From the NCBI GenBank assembly GCA_030066905.1, contig JASJAR010000010.1:1-64000 (forward strand): a stretch of 64,000 nucleotides of DNA. The letters run 5' to 3'. The notes beneath the pieces were generated by a model, which did not search any database, had not been told where the DNA came from, and saw only the letters and a program-made list of their open reading frames with translations. Source of the stretch: Paracoccaceae bacterium (lineage in GTDB: Bacteria > Pseudomonadota > Alphaproteobacteria > Rhodobacterales > Rhodobacteraceae). Of this stretch, positions 42,755 through 51,044 are shown piece by piece. Within the stretch, counting starts at the first letter, position 1; each line of letters begins with the position of its first letter. Made by a program: the position numbers and the translations under genes.

Positions 42755-43447
42755 ATGAAAATCACCTGGCTCGGCCATGCCGGCTTCCGGCTTGAAATCG
42801 AAAAGGCCGTGATCCTCCTCGACCCCTGGATGACCGGCAATCCGATGTTCCCCGAAGACCGTCGGGCCGAAGCCATCGAAGGCGCGACCCATATCCTGCT
42901 CACCCACGGACACGGCGATCATTCCGCCGATGCGGTCACCCTCGCCCGCGACCTCGACATCCCGGTCGTCGGCATCTTCGACCTCACGAGCCGGTTCGAG
43001 CAGGTCGAGAACATCGCCGTGACCGGGTTCAGCAAAGGCGGCACGGTGGACCTCGGCGGGGCCGCCGTCACCATGGTCAACGCCTCTCACTCCTCGACCC
43101 TTCCAGGGGCCGACGGGCCCATCGCGGCGGGCTCGGAAGCCGGCTACATGATCGCCGGTGAGGGCCATGTGATCTATTTCTCGGGCGACACCGACATCAT
43201 GGCCGACATGGACTGGATGGGCGACTACCACAAACCCGATATCGGCATTCTCGCCGCCGGGGGGCATTTCACGATGGACATGGCGCGCGCGGCCTATGCC
43301 GCGAAGCGGTATTTCGACTTCAAGACGGTGATCCCCTGCCATTACCGGACCTTCCCGCTGCTGGAACAATCGGCCGAGGCCCTGAAGGCGGGACTGCCCG
43401 GGGTCGATGTGGTCGAGCCAGAGGTGCTCGTTCCGATCGAGATCTGA
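42755..43447 (+). CDS. Metallo-beta-lactamase fold metal-dependent hydrolase (UlaG-like)
   Basis: Hydrolase of 230 residues. The MBL motif is LLTHGHGDHSADA (HxHxDH), with a first His in WLGHAG and later ligands in VNASHSS, FSGDTDIM and PCHYRTFP. This set matches the UPF0173/YtkL-like group. Divergent from the ceramidase-like gene by 58 bp. Substrate unknown. Confidence 0.92.
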   Translation: MKITWLGHAGFRLEIEKAVILLDPWMTGNPMFPEDRRAEAIEGATHILLTHGHGDHSADAVTLARDLDIPVVGIFDLTSRFEQVENIAVTGFSKGGTVDLGGAAVTMVNASHSSTLPGADGPIAAGSEAGYMIAGEGHVIYFSGDTDIMADMDWMGDYHKPDIGILAAGGHFTMDMARAAYAAKRYFDFKTVIPCHYRTFPLLEQSAEALKAGLPGVDVVEPEVLVPIEI

Positions 43448-43454
43448 CGTCGGA

Positions 43455-43490
43455 CCGCCTCCGGCGGCGGTATTTTTGCCAAGATGAAGG
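43455..43490 (+). terminator. Terminator-like dispersed element with CCAAGATGAAG tail
   Basis: CCGCCTCCGGCGG stem, CGGTATTTTT, then GCCAAGATGAAG. It begins 7 bases after the stop of the metal-dependent hydrolase, same strand. The clearest intrinsic-terminator form of the family. Confidence 0.75.
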
Positions 43491-43497
43491 GAGCCCC

Positions 43498-43950
43498 TCA
43501 GCGCTTCACGGAAAAGAAGTCGCGCAGAAGGGCGGCGGCTTCGGCCTCGCCGATCCCACCATAGACCTCCGGCGCATGATGCGCTTGCGGGTGATCGAAG
43601 ACCCGCGCGCCATGGGCCACCCCGCCCGACTTGGGGTCCTCCGCCCCGTAGTAGAGCCGTGCGATGCGGGCCGCGGCGATGGCACCGGCGCACATCGCGC
43701 AAGGCTCGAGCGTGACGTAGAGGTCGCAGCCTGCGAGCCGTTCGGAGCCGAGCTTGGCGGCGGCTTCGCGGATCGCGAGCATCTCGGCATGGGCGGTGGG
43801 GTCGGCGTCCTGGCGTGTGCGGTTCCCGGCCGCCGCGATCACCCTGCCCGTCTTGACGATCACGGCCCCCACCGGCACCTCGCCGCGAGCCGCCGCCGCG
43901 CGCGCCTCGTCGAGCGCCAAGGTCATGAAACTGCGGAAGCTCTCAGCCAT
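43498..43950 (-). CDS. tadA: tRNA adenosine(34) deaminase
   Basis: Deaminates A34 to inosine in tRNA-Arg. Protein of 150 residues; zinc and catalytic motifs are PTAHAEMLAI (HAE) and EPCAMCAGAI (PCxxC). The start at 43950 (MAESFRSFM) overlaps the end of the next gene upstream by 8 bp. Confidence 0.94.
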   Translation of the reverse strand: MAESFRSFMTLALDEARAAAARGEVPVGAVIVKTGRVIAAAGNRTRQDADPTAHAEMLAIREAAAKLGSERLAGCDLYVTLEPCAMCAGAIAAARIARLYYGAEDPKSGGVAHGARVFDHPQAHHAPEVYGGIGEAEAAALLRDFFSVKR

Positions 43951-44548
43951 CGCCGCGACGATAGACGAGGAATATCCCCCCCGCCACCGCCGCCGCGACC
44001 GCGGCCTTGAGGATGAACTGAAGGTCTGCCTCGCCTTCGAGGAAGGCGTAGACCGTGGCGACAAGCGTGCCGAGAAGGGCCAGCACCGTCAGAAGCAGAA
44101 TCAGCGCCTCGGTCCAGCGCCGCACCGCTGAGCGGTGGCGCTGCGGGTCGGCCCTGAGCCGCGCCGCAGCATCGCGCGCAAGATAGAAGTAGATCGGGCC
44201 GAAAACCGCCAGGGCGGCGATCGACCAGTTGATCCGGCGCATCCTCCAGTCTTTGGCGGGATCGAACATCTGGTCGATCAGATGAAGGGCCAGTTCGACG
44301 AGATGCCAGGCTGCTGCGCCGAGCGAGATGAAGATCAGCGCATAAGTGAAGAAATCCCGGGCCGAGACCACCGGGACGGGTGCCGGGACCGGCGGCGTGA
44401 AAGGCGTGTCGGCGAAGGCCGACAGCCCGTCGGCGATCTCGCGGTCCGACCATCCGGCCGCGCCGAGCGCGTCCTCGATCTCGTTGCGGGCCCGGCCGGC
44501 GGCAAGCGCCTCGGCCACGAAGTCGGTCAATCTGTCATCTCGTGCCAT
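43943..44548 (-). CDS. DUF5671-type membrane protein
   Basis: Protein of about 201 residues. A soluble N-terminal part (about 1-60) with a short helical motif (ALGAAGWSDREIADGL) is followed by four hydrophobic segments. The first, ARDFFTYALIFISLGAAAWHLVEL, is typical of DUF5671. A second ATG three codons upstream (44557) is possible. Function unknown; overlaps tadA by 8 bp. Confidence 0.82.
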   Translation of the reverse strand: MARDDRLTDFVAEALAAGRARNEIEDALGAAGWSDREIADGLSAFADTPFTPPVPAPVPVVSARDFFTYALIFISLGAAAWHLVELALHLIDQMFDPAKDWRMRRINWSIAALAVFGPIYFYLARDAAARLRADPQRHRSAVRRWTEALILLLTVLALLGTLVATVYAFLEGEADLQFILKAAVAAAVAGGIFLVYRRGDG

Positions 44549-44626
44549 GCCCTTCACCTCGGCATGGCGCCGACCCCCGGCAAGGTCGGGCTTTCCTTAC
44601 CCGGTTGAAGGCGCTACCCCCGCCCC

Positions 44627-45400
44627 ATGGCCGACCCATCCGAGCGCATCGCCAAGGTTCTCGCCCGCGCCGGGATCGCCTCGCGCCGCGATGCTGAGAA
44701 GCTGATCGCGGCGGGCCGGGTGGCGGTCAACGGCAAGACCATCGAGAGCCCCGCGCTCAACGTCACGCCCGCCGATACCATCACTTTCGACGGCAAACCG
44801 GTCGAGGCCCCCGAAGCCCCCCGCCTTTGGCTCTACCACAAGCCCGAGGGCCTCGTGACCACCGCGCGGGACGAAAAGGCCCGCCCGACGGTCTTCGACG
44901 CCCTGCCCGACACTTTGCCCCGGGTGATGTCCATCGGCCGGCTCGACATCGCCTCCGAGGGGCTCCTCCTGCTCACCAACGACGGCGGGATCAAGCGCCG
45001 GCTCGAACTGCCGTCGACTGGCTGGCTCAGGAAATACCGCGTCCGCCTCCATGGGGCGCCCGACGACGCGGCCTTCGAGCCGCTCCGAAAGGGGCTCACC
45101 CTCGACGGCGAGCGGTTCCGTCCGATGACCGTCAGCCTCGACCGCCAGCAGGGGCGCAACGCCTGGGTCACGGTGGGGCTCCGCGAGGGCAAAAACCGCG
45201 AGATCCGCCGGGCGATGGAGGCCATCGGGCTGCCGGTGAACCGGCTCATCCGCATCTCCTACGGACCGTTCCGTCTAGGCGACCTCAAACCGGGGGAAGT
45301 CTCTGAGGTGAAAGGAAAAGTCCTCCGCGAGCAGCTCGGCCTCGACGCCAAGAAGCCCCCGCCGAAACGCGCCCCCGGCAAGACCCCGCGAAAGCGCTGA
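44627..45400 (+). CDS. rluB: Ribosomal large subunit pseudouridine synthase (RluB/RsuA family)
   Basis: Enzyme of 257 residues. An N-terminal S4 RNA-binding domain (IAKVLARAGIASRRDAEKLIAAGRVAVNG) precedes the catalytic core with the RsuA/RluB signature SIGRLDIASEGLLLLTNDG (catalytic Asp in GRLD). The basic Lys/Pro/Arg-rich tail is usual. Closest in form to RluB, which modifies 23S rRNA position 2605 in E. coli numbering. Confidence 0.92.
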   Translation: MADPSERIAKVLARAGIASRRDAEKLIAAGRVAVNGKTIESPALNVTPADTITFDGKPVEAPEAPRLWLYHKPEGLVTTARDEKARPTVFDALPDTLPRVMSIGRLDIASEGLLLLTNDGGIKRRLELPSTGWLRKYRVRLHGAPDDAAFEPLRKGLTLDGERFRPMTVSLDRQQGRNAWVTVGLREGKNREIRRAMEAIGLPVNRLIRISYGPFRLGDLKPGEVSEVKGKVLREQLGLDAKKPPPKRAPGKTPRKR

Positions 45401-45421
45401 GAGGGCCGATCCTCTATGGAA

Positions 45422-45440
45422 AGCCCCCGGGGCTTCCCAT
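45422..45440. terminator. Hairpin after rluB
   Basis: AAGCCCCCGGGGCTT forms a 7-bp stem with a one-base loop between rluB and the next operon. There is no T-run, so its strength as a terminator is doubtful. Confidence 0.4.
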
Positions 45441-45668
45441 ATGGTTGAGACAACAACCAAGGAACCCAACAGGCCCATGCAACGCCTTGCTCTTGCGATC
45501 CTTCTGGTCGCCGCCCTTGTCGGGCTGGTGGCGGTTCTCGCAGCGGGCTTGCGCAAGGCCGCCGGGGGGCCGGGCTTTGAAGACGGGACAACGCCGATGC
45601 AGAAGGTCGCCTATGCCGTGCTGATCGCGCTCATGCTTTATGTCTCCATCATGGGGGCCGCGGCCTGA
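45441..45668 (+). CDS. Small membrane protein, first gene of the xpaC-telA operon
   Basis: Protein of 75 residues, or 63 if it starts at the ATG at 45477 (MQRLALAI), with two hydrophobic segments separated by GGPGFEDGTTPMQK. Its stop is 1 base before the start of the xpaC-like gene, so they should be translated together. Function unknown; the link with XpaC/TelA suggests a membrane-stress role. Confidence 0.72.
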   Translation: MVETTTKEPNRPMQRLALAILLVAALVGLVAVLAAGLRKAAGGPGFEDGTTPMQKVAYAVLIALMLYVSIMGAAA

Positions 45669-45669
45669 C

Positions 45670-46548
45670 ATGGCCGAGCGCTATGGCGGCAAATACAGCC
45701 CCGGCGGGGCATCCGGGCCGGCCAAGACGGCGGGTGCGACCGCGGCGCGACGCACGAAGGCCGGCTTCCGGGCCAACCTTCTCTTCGTCGCCCCGTTTCC
45801 CCTTGTCATCAAGGCGTTCTTCTCCGAGCCCATCGTTCTCGGCCAATATCTCGGCGCCTGGGCGATCTTGATGCTCGCCGCCTGGCTCACCCGGGAGGGG
45901 CTCAAGGCCGAAGAGGCTTACGAGGCGCGAAAGATCGCCAAGCGCCCCGCGATCCCCCGCAAAGGCTTCGGCTCGCTCCTCACTGGCGCCGGCCTCGGTC
46001 TCGCGGGCCTTGCCGGCTTCGGCATGCCCGATGCGGCGATCTTTGCGCTCTTCGGCGCGGGGCTGCACTTCTTCGCCTTCGGCCCCGACCCGATGCGCGA
46101 CAAGGGGGCGACAGGCATCGACCAGATGCAGTCCGACCGGGTTGCCCGCGCCGTCGACGAGGCCGAGAAGCACCTTTCGGGCATGACGGAGGCAATCAAG
46201 CGGGCGCGCGAACCCCAACTCGAACGCCGCGTCGAAAGCTTCCAGGCCACCGCCCGCCAGATGTTCCGCTCGGTCGAGAACGACCCCCGCGACCTCGTCG
46301 CCGCCCGCCGCTATCTCGGCGTCTATCTTCTGGGGGCGAAGGACGCGACGGTGAAGTTCGCCGATCTCTACGCGCAATCGCGCAATGCCGAGGCCCGGGC
46401 AGACTATCTCGCCCTTCTCGACGACCTCGAACAAAGCTTCGCCCAACGCACCGAGAAGCTCCTTCTCGACGACAAATCCGGCCTCGACATCGAAATCGAG
46501 GTCCTGCGCGAACGGCTCGCCCGCGAGGGCGTGCGCCACACCGATTGA
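45670..46548 (+). CDS. XpaC-like protein (5-bromo-4-chloroindolyl phosphate hydrolysis family)
   Basis: Protein of 292 residues. After a basic N-terminus there are two hydrophobic hairpins (about 40-75 and 100-135). A long helical part follows, with SDRVARAVDEAEKHLSGMTEAIKRA and VESFQATARQMFRSVENDPRDLVAARRYLGVYLLGA. This is the XpaC signature. XpaC genes lie beside telA homologues in many genomes (for example xpaC-yaaN in Bacillus), as here. The biochemical role is not known in spite of the family name. Confidence 0.88.
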   Translation: MAERYGGKYSPGGASGPAKTAGATAARRTKAGFRANLLFVAPFPLVIKAFFSEPIVLGQYLGAWAILMLAAWLTREGLKAEEAYEARKIAKRPAIPRKGFGSLLTGAGLGLAGLAGFGMPDAAIFALFGAGLHFFAFGPDPMRDKGATGIDQMQSDRVARAVDEAEKHLSGMTEAIKRAREPQLERRVESFQATARQMFRSVENDPRDLVAARRYLGVYLLGAKDATVKFADLYAQSRNAEARADYLALLDDLEQSFAQRTEKLLLDDKSGLDIEIEVLRERLAREGVRHTD

Positions 46549-46581
46549 CCTTGAAGAGATAACCGAAAAAGAGGGGCCCCC

Positions 46582-47775
46582 ATGTCCGTTGTCGAAACCC
46601 GCAAGAAAGCCCAGGCCGAGTTGGCGCAAGTCGAGGAAGTCTCGAAACATCTTCTGCCTGAGCCCTCGACGGCGCTGGTGCCCTATGCCGAGGCCGAAGC
46701 GCCCACGGCCGCCGAGATCGAAAAGCGCATCGGCGAGCTTAACATGGCCGACACCGGGTCCATCGTCTCCTTCGGCTCGGCGGCGCAAGCCGAGCTTCAG
46801 GAAATCTCCCAATCCATGCTGCAAGGGGTCAAGAACAAGGATGTGGGCCCGGCCGGGGATTCTCTCCGCTCAATCGTGACCACCATTCGCGGCTTCTCGG
46901 TCGACGAGCTCGACGTCCGCCGCAAGCGGTCCTGGTGGGAGCGGCTGCTGGGCCGCGCCGCGCCGATGGCGAATTTCGTCTCCCGGTTCGAGGAGGTGCA
47001 GGGCCAGATCGACAAGATCACCGACAACCTTCTCGGCCACGAGCACCAGCTTCTCAAAGACATCAAGTCCCTCGACATGCTCTATGAGAAGACGCTGGCC
47101 TTCTACGACGAACTCGCGATCTACATCGCCGCCGGGGAAGAGAAGCTGAAACGCCTCGACGAGACGGACATTCCGGCAAAGGAGGCCGAGGTCAACGCCG
47201 CCCCGGAGGAAGAAGGCGTGATGCGGGCCCAGGAATTGCGCGACCTCCGCGCGGCCCGGGACGATCTCGAACGCCGGGTGCATGATCTGAAGCTCACCCG
47301 CCAGGTGACGATGCAGTCGCTGCCCTCGATCCGGCTCGTGCAGGAGAATGACAAGTCGCTGGTCACCAAGATCAACTCGACACTGGTCAATACCGTCCCG
47401 CTCTGGGAGACACAGCTCGCCCAGGCCGTTACGATCCAGCGCTCGACCGAGGCGGCGGCGGCCGTGCGAGATGCCAACGATCTCACCAACGAATTGCTCG
47501 AAGCGAACGCCAAGAACCTGCGGGCCGCCAACAAGGCAGTGCGCGAGGAAATGGAGCGCGGGGTGTTCGACATCGAGGCGGTGAAGTCGGCCAATGCCGA
47601 ACTGATCGCGACGATCCAGGAAAGCCTCCAGATCGCCGACGAGGGCAAGGCCAAGCGGGCCGCCGCCGAGATCGAACTCCAGAAGATGGAGGAGGAGTTG
47701 AAGAACACGCTGGCATCGGCGCGCGCCCGCGGCGACAAGGTCGGCGATACAGCCGGCACCGCGGTGCCATCCTGA
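46582..47775 (+). CDS. telA: Toxic anion resistance protein TelA
   Basis: Soluble helical protein of 397 residues. TelA motifs include VPYAEAE..., RRKRSWWERLLG, a long coiled region at about 110-270, and LPSIRLVQENDKSLVTKIN. TelA relatives are linked to tellurite and antimicrobial-peptide resistance, but their mechanism is unclear. Second of the conserved xpaC-telA pair, 33 bp after xpaC. Confidence 0.93.
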   Translation: MSVVETRKKAQAELAQVEEVSKHLLPEPSTALVPYAEAEAPTAAEIEKRIGELNMADTGSIVSFGSAAQAELQEISQSMLQGVKNKDVGPAGDSLRSIVTTIRGFSVDELDVRRKRSWWERLLGRAAPMANFVSRFEEVQGQIDKITDNLLGHEHQLLKDIKSLDMLYEKTLAFYDELAIYIAAGEEKLKRLDETDIPAKEAEVNAAPEEEGVMRAQELRDLRAARDDLERRVHDLKLTRQVTMQSLPSIRLVQENDKSLVTKINSTLVNTVPLWETQLAQAVTIQRSTEAAAAVRDANDLTNELLEANAKNLRAANKAVREEMERGVFDIEAVKSANAELIATIQESLQIADEGKAKRAAAEIELQKMEEELKNTLASARARGDKVGDTAGTAVPS

Positions 47776-47778
47776 GCG

Positions 47779-48723
47779 ATGGCGGCCCGGAGCACCTTCT
47801 TCGCCATCATGGCGGCAGCGACGCTCGCGGGCTGCGACCTCTTCAACCCCGAGCACCTGAGCACGACGGCCCCGCCGCCGGCAGAAGCCCCCGAACCGCC
47901 GGCACGGTCCGCCGACAGCCTTGCGCTCGAGCGCTACTATGCACGCATCGAAAACGGTTTGAGCGCGCAAGGGCTTCTGCGGACCGATGGCGGCGGTCCC
48001 GACACGCCCTGGGACGGCGAGGACCTTACACGCAACTTCATCCGCATCGCGACGTTCGAGGAGTACGACACGGCAGGCGGCCAGATCATCCAGCGCCAGA
48101 CCGCAAGCCGCATCCACCGCTGGGAGGCACCGGTGCGGATCAATGTCGAGTTCGGCGAGACGGTGTCGCCCGTCAAGCAGTTGAAGGACACCGACGCCAT
48201 TGAGCGGCTGGCCCGGCGGTTGTCGGCGGCGACGGGTCATCCGATCCGTACCGTCGAGACCGGGGGGAATTTCACCGTGCTGATCGTCAACGAGGACGAA
48301 CGCCGTGCGCTCGCTCCCCGGCTTCGTCAGCTTGTCCCGTCGATTTCCGACAACGCGGTTGCGGCGGTGACCAGCCTGCCGCGCACCAGCTATTGCCTCG
48401 TCATCGCGCTCGCGCCGCGGAACGACGGGGTTTACACACGCGCCGTCGCCGTGATCCGCGGCGAACATCCCGACCTTTTGCGGCTGTCGTGCCTCCACGA
48501 AGAAATCGCGCAGGGGCTCGGGCTTTCGAACGACAGCCCGCTCGCCCGCCCCTCGATCTTCAACGACGACGAGGAATTCGCCTTCCTGACGTCGCAGGAC
48601 GAGGCGATGCTGTCGATCCTCTATGACGACCGGCTGGCGCCGGGGATGACGGGCAGCACGGCGGCACCCATCGTCGAGACGATTGCGGCCGAAATCACCG
48701 GCGAGGGGCCGGACGCTTTCTGA
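47779..48723 (+). CDS. DUF2927 lipoprotein
   Basis: Protein of 314 residues with a lipoprotein signal (MAAATLAGC). DUF2927 is recognised by LTRNFIRIATFEEYD, RWEAPVRINVEFG, CLHEEIAQGLGLSNDSPLARPSIFNDDEEFAFLT and ILYDDRLAPGM. The HEExxxxLG arrangement resembles a gluzincin-type metalloprotease site, an inference only. It starts 3 bp after telA, so it belongs to the same operon and would sit in the periplasm or outer membrane. Confidence 0.87.
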   Translation: MAARSTFFAIMAAATLAGCDLFNPEHLSTTAPPPAEAPEPPARSADSLALERYYARIENGLSAQGLLRTDGGGPDTPWDGEDLTRNFIRIATFEEYDTAGGQIIQRQTASRIHRWEAPVRINVEFGETVSPVKQLKDTDAIERLARRLSAATGHPIRTVETGGNFTVLIVNEDERRALAPRLRQLVPSISDNAVAAVTSLPRTSYCLVIALAPRNDGVYTRAVAVIRGEHPDLLRLSCLHEEIAQGLGLSNDSPLARPSIFNDDEEFAFLTSQDEAMLSILYDDRLAPGMTGSTAAPIVETIAAEITGEGPDAF

Positions 48724-48724
48724 G

Positions 48725-50203
48725 ATGACACCGGTCCTCGCTGCGCTGCCGTTGCTGCTGGTGCTGGTCGCGATGGGCGCGGGCGGACTGTCGGCCGCCG
48801 CCGCAGGCAGCATCGGCCTCGCCGTGGCGCTGTTTCTCGCCTTCGCGGCGGCGGGGTTCGGCTTTGACGGCCCGGCGCTCCCCGCCCTCGGCGGCACGGC
48901 GGCCGAGGCGGCGTTCTCGACGCTCACGATCCTCTGGATCATCTTTCCCGCGCTTGCGCTTTACGAGTACCAATCGCGCTCCGGCGCCATCGCCCGTATC
49001 CGCGACGCGCTCACCGGGCTCACCGGCGACCGGCGGCTGCAAGCTGTGCTCATCGCCTGGTTCTTCGGTCTCTTCATCGAGGGGGCTGCGGGCTTCGGCA
49101 CGCCGGTGGCGCTCGCCGCCCCGCTTCTGGCGGGGCTCGGCTACCCGCCGGTGCGCGCCGTGGCGCTTGCGCTTCTGGGCCATGCCGCCGGGGTCTCCTT
49201 CGGCGCGGTGGGAACGCCGACACTTGTGCAGGTCGACCTCACCGGTCTCGCGCCGACCGCGATTTCCGGCCCGGTCGCGACGATGCACGCCATCCTCGGC
49301 CCGGTGCTTCTGCTGTCGATGATGCGGCTTGCGGGCGACGGCCCGCTGACCGGTCGGGACCTCCGCTGGGCCGGCGTTGCGGCGCTGGCCTTCATCGTCC
49401 CGTCCCTCGCGCTGGCCTGGACCATCGGGCCCGAACTTCCCTCCCTCGGCGGCGCGTTCATCGGCGGCGCGGCGTTCGTCTGGCTTCTCTTGCGGGCCGA
49501 ACACGCGGCCCCGCCGGATGTGCGCCGCCTCCTGCCCGACCTTCTGCCCTATCTCATCATCCTCGCCCTGGTTCTCGCCACCCGGCTGCTCCCGGGACTC
49601 CAGGACATCGCCCGCGCGCCGGCCATCGACTGGACGCTGGCGGGCACCTTTCGCGGCCGGTTCGAGCCGCTCTATCACCCCGGCACGCTCCTCCTGCTCG
49701 GCCTCGCGCTCGGTGCGCTCCTGACCGGCCGCGGCACCGCGGCGCGCGACGCGATGGGGCCGACGCTGGCCCGGCTCCTGCCGGTCGCCCTCGCGCTTCT
49801 GGCGATGCTCGCGCTCTCCCGGGTGATGGTCCATGGCGGCCTCATCACGGCGCTCGCCGAGGCCGCCGCCGCCCTGGGCCCCTTCTGGCCGCTCGCCGCG
49901 CCGCTGCTGGGTGTCGCGGGAACCTTCGTCACCGGCTCGGCCACCGCCTCGAACATCCTCTTCACCGAGCTTCAGACCGCTGCGGCCGCCGCGCTGAGCC
50001 TGCCGCCCGCTGCGCTGGCCGCCGCACAGGGGTTTGGATCGGCCATCGGCAACGTCGTCGCCCCCCACAACATCATCGCCGGCTCGGCCACGGTGGGGTT
50101 GACGAACGAGGAGGGCCCGATCCTCCGCCAAACCCTCGCCGTCGCCGCGCTCTACACCGCCCTCGGCGGGGCCCTCGCCCTGGCGCTCGCCCGCCTGCTA
50201 TGA
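48725..50203 (+). CDS. L-lactate permease family transporter
   Basis: Inner-membrane transporter of 492 residues with about 12-14 hydrophobic segments. LctP family motifs: FIEGAAGFGTPVALAAPLLAGLG, FGAVGTPTLVQ and GSATASNILFTELQ. The start at 48725 lies 1 base after the DUF2927 stop; a longer open frame exists but overlaps it. Likely carries lactate, glycolate or another short carboxylate. Its position after the TelA operon could be incidental. Confidence 0.9.
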   Translation: MTPVLAALPLLLVLVAMGAGGLSAAAAGSIGLAVALFLAFAAAGFGFDGPALPALGGTAAEAAFSTLTILWIIFPALALYEYQSRSGAIARIRDALTGLTGDRRLQAVLIAWFFGLFIEGAAGFGTPVALAAPLLAGLGYPPVRAVALALLGHAAGVSFGAVGTPTLVQVDLTGLAPTAISGPVATMHAILGPVLLLSMMRLAGDGPLTGRDLRWAGVAALAFIVPSLALAWTIGPELPSLGGAFIGGAAFVWLLLRAEHAAPPDVRRLLPDLLPYLIILALVLATRLLPGLQDIARAPAIDWTLAGTFRGRFEPLYHPGTLLLLGLALGALLTGRGTAARDAMGPTLARLLPVALALLAMLALSRVMVHGGLITALAEAAAALGPFWPLAAPLLGVAGTFVTGSATASNILFTELQTAAAAALSLPPAALAAAQGFGSAIGNVVAPHNIIAGSATVGLTNEEGPILRQTLAVAALYTALGGALALALARLL

Positions 50204-50210
50204 TCGCCCA

Positions 50211-50873
50211 ATGACAGCCGCCGACCTCATTACCGAACTGAAAGCCGCCCGCGCCCCCGGAGACGCCGAAGACGTCGCCCGCTTCTACACCGCAGGCGAC
50301 CCCGACACCCGCATCCTCGGGCTGCGCATCCCCAAGATCTTCCCTATCGCCAAGGCCCACCGCGACATCGCGCTCTCGGAAGTCGAGACGCTCCTCGACG
50401 ACCCCCATTACGAAGTGCGCATGGCCGCGATGACGATCCTCGACGCCAAGGCCCGGCTCAGAAGCTCCGACCACGAGGCGCTTTTCAACCTCTACCTCGC
50501 CAAGATCGACCGCATCGACAATTGGGACCTCGTCGATCGCGCGGCCCCTTTCGTCATTGGCGAGTATCTTCTGGACCGCGACCGGTCGCCCCTCGACACG
50601 CTGGCCGCCTCGCCGCTCCCCCAGGCCCGGCGCACCGCCATCGTCGCAACTTACGCGTTCTTGAAACGCGGCCAGACCGACGACACGTTCCGCCTCGCCG
50701 ACATCCTCGCCGAAGACCCGCATCCTTATGTCCAGAAAGCCCTCGGCTCCTGGCTCCGAGAGGCCGGCAAGCGCGACCCCGAGGCGCTCTCGGTGTTTCT
50801 GGCCGCCAATGCCAACCGCCTGCCGCGCCCGACGATCACGACGGCCGGGAAAGCGCTGCCGGAAGCGGGGTAA
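50211..50873 (+). CDS. DNA alkylation repair protein (AlkD-like)
   Basis: HEAT-repeat protein of 220 residues, related to AlkD DNA glycosylases that remove 3-methyladenine and 7-methylguanine. Family-like stretches are LGLRIPKIFPIAK, EVRMAAMTILDAKARL, IDNWDLVDRAAPFVIGEYL and YVQKALGSWLREAGKRDPE. The Asp and Trp positions used by AlkD are present in NWDLVD. Follows the permease by 7 bp. Confidence 0.88.
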   Translation: MTAADLITELKAARAPGDAEDVARFYTAGDPDTRILGLRIPKIFPIAKAHRDIALSEVETLLDDPHYEVRMAAMTILDAKARLRSSDHEALFNLYLAKIDRIDNWDLVDRAAPFVIGEYLLDRDRSPLDTLAASPLPQARRTAIVATYAFLKRGQTDDTFRLADILAEDPHPYVQKALGSWLREAGKRDPEALSVFLAANANRLPRPTITTAGKALPEAG

Positions 50874-50885
50874 GCCACTGGAAGA

Positions 50886-50963
50886 CCCGTCCCGGACGTG
50901 ATCCGGGACCCGATCCATCGGGCGCACGCTGGAAACGAGTCCCCCGGTCAGGCCCGGGGCGGG
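50886..50963 (+). repeat. Dispersed palindromic intergenic repeat, copy 3
   Basis: CCCGTCCCGGACGTGATCCGGGACCCGATCC, then a diverged middle and GGTCAGGCCCGGGGCGGG. Between the AlkD-like and SPFH genes. Confidence 0.65.
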
Positions 50964-51044
50964 CATTTCTCTCCGCCCCGTTGCCCCTCCCGCCGCCTGC
51001 ACTTACCTTCGCTCCGACCGCGTCCCTTTCAAGGAATCGCACCC

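Noticed and set aside
46870-48942. Minus-strand frame of 690 residues, and one at 48695-50131
   Set aside because: Antisense to telA, the DUF2927 gene and the lactate permease, which have clear family motifs.
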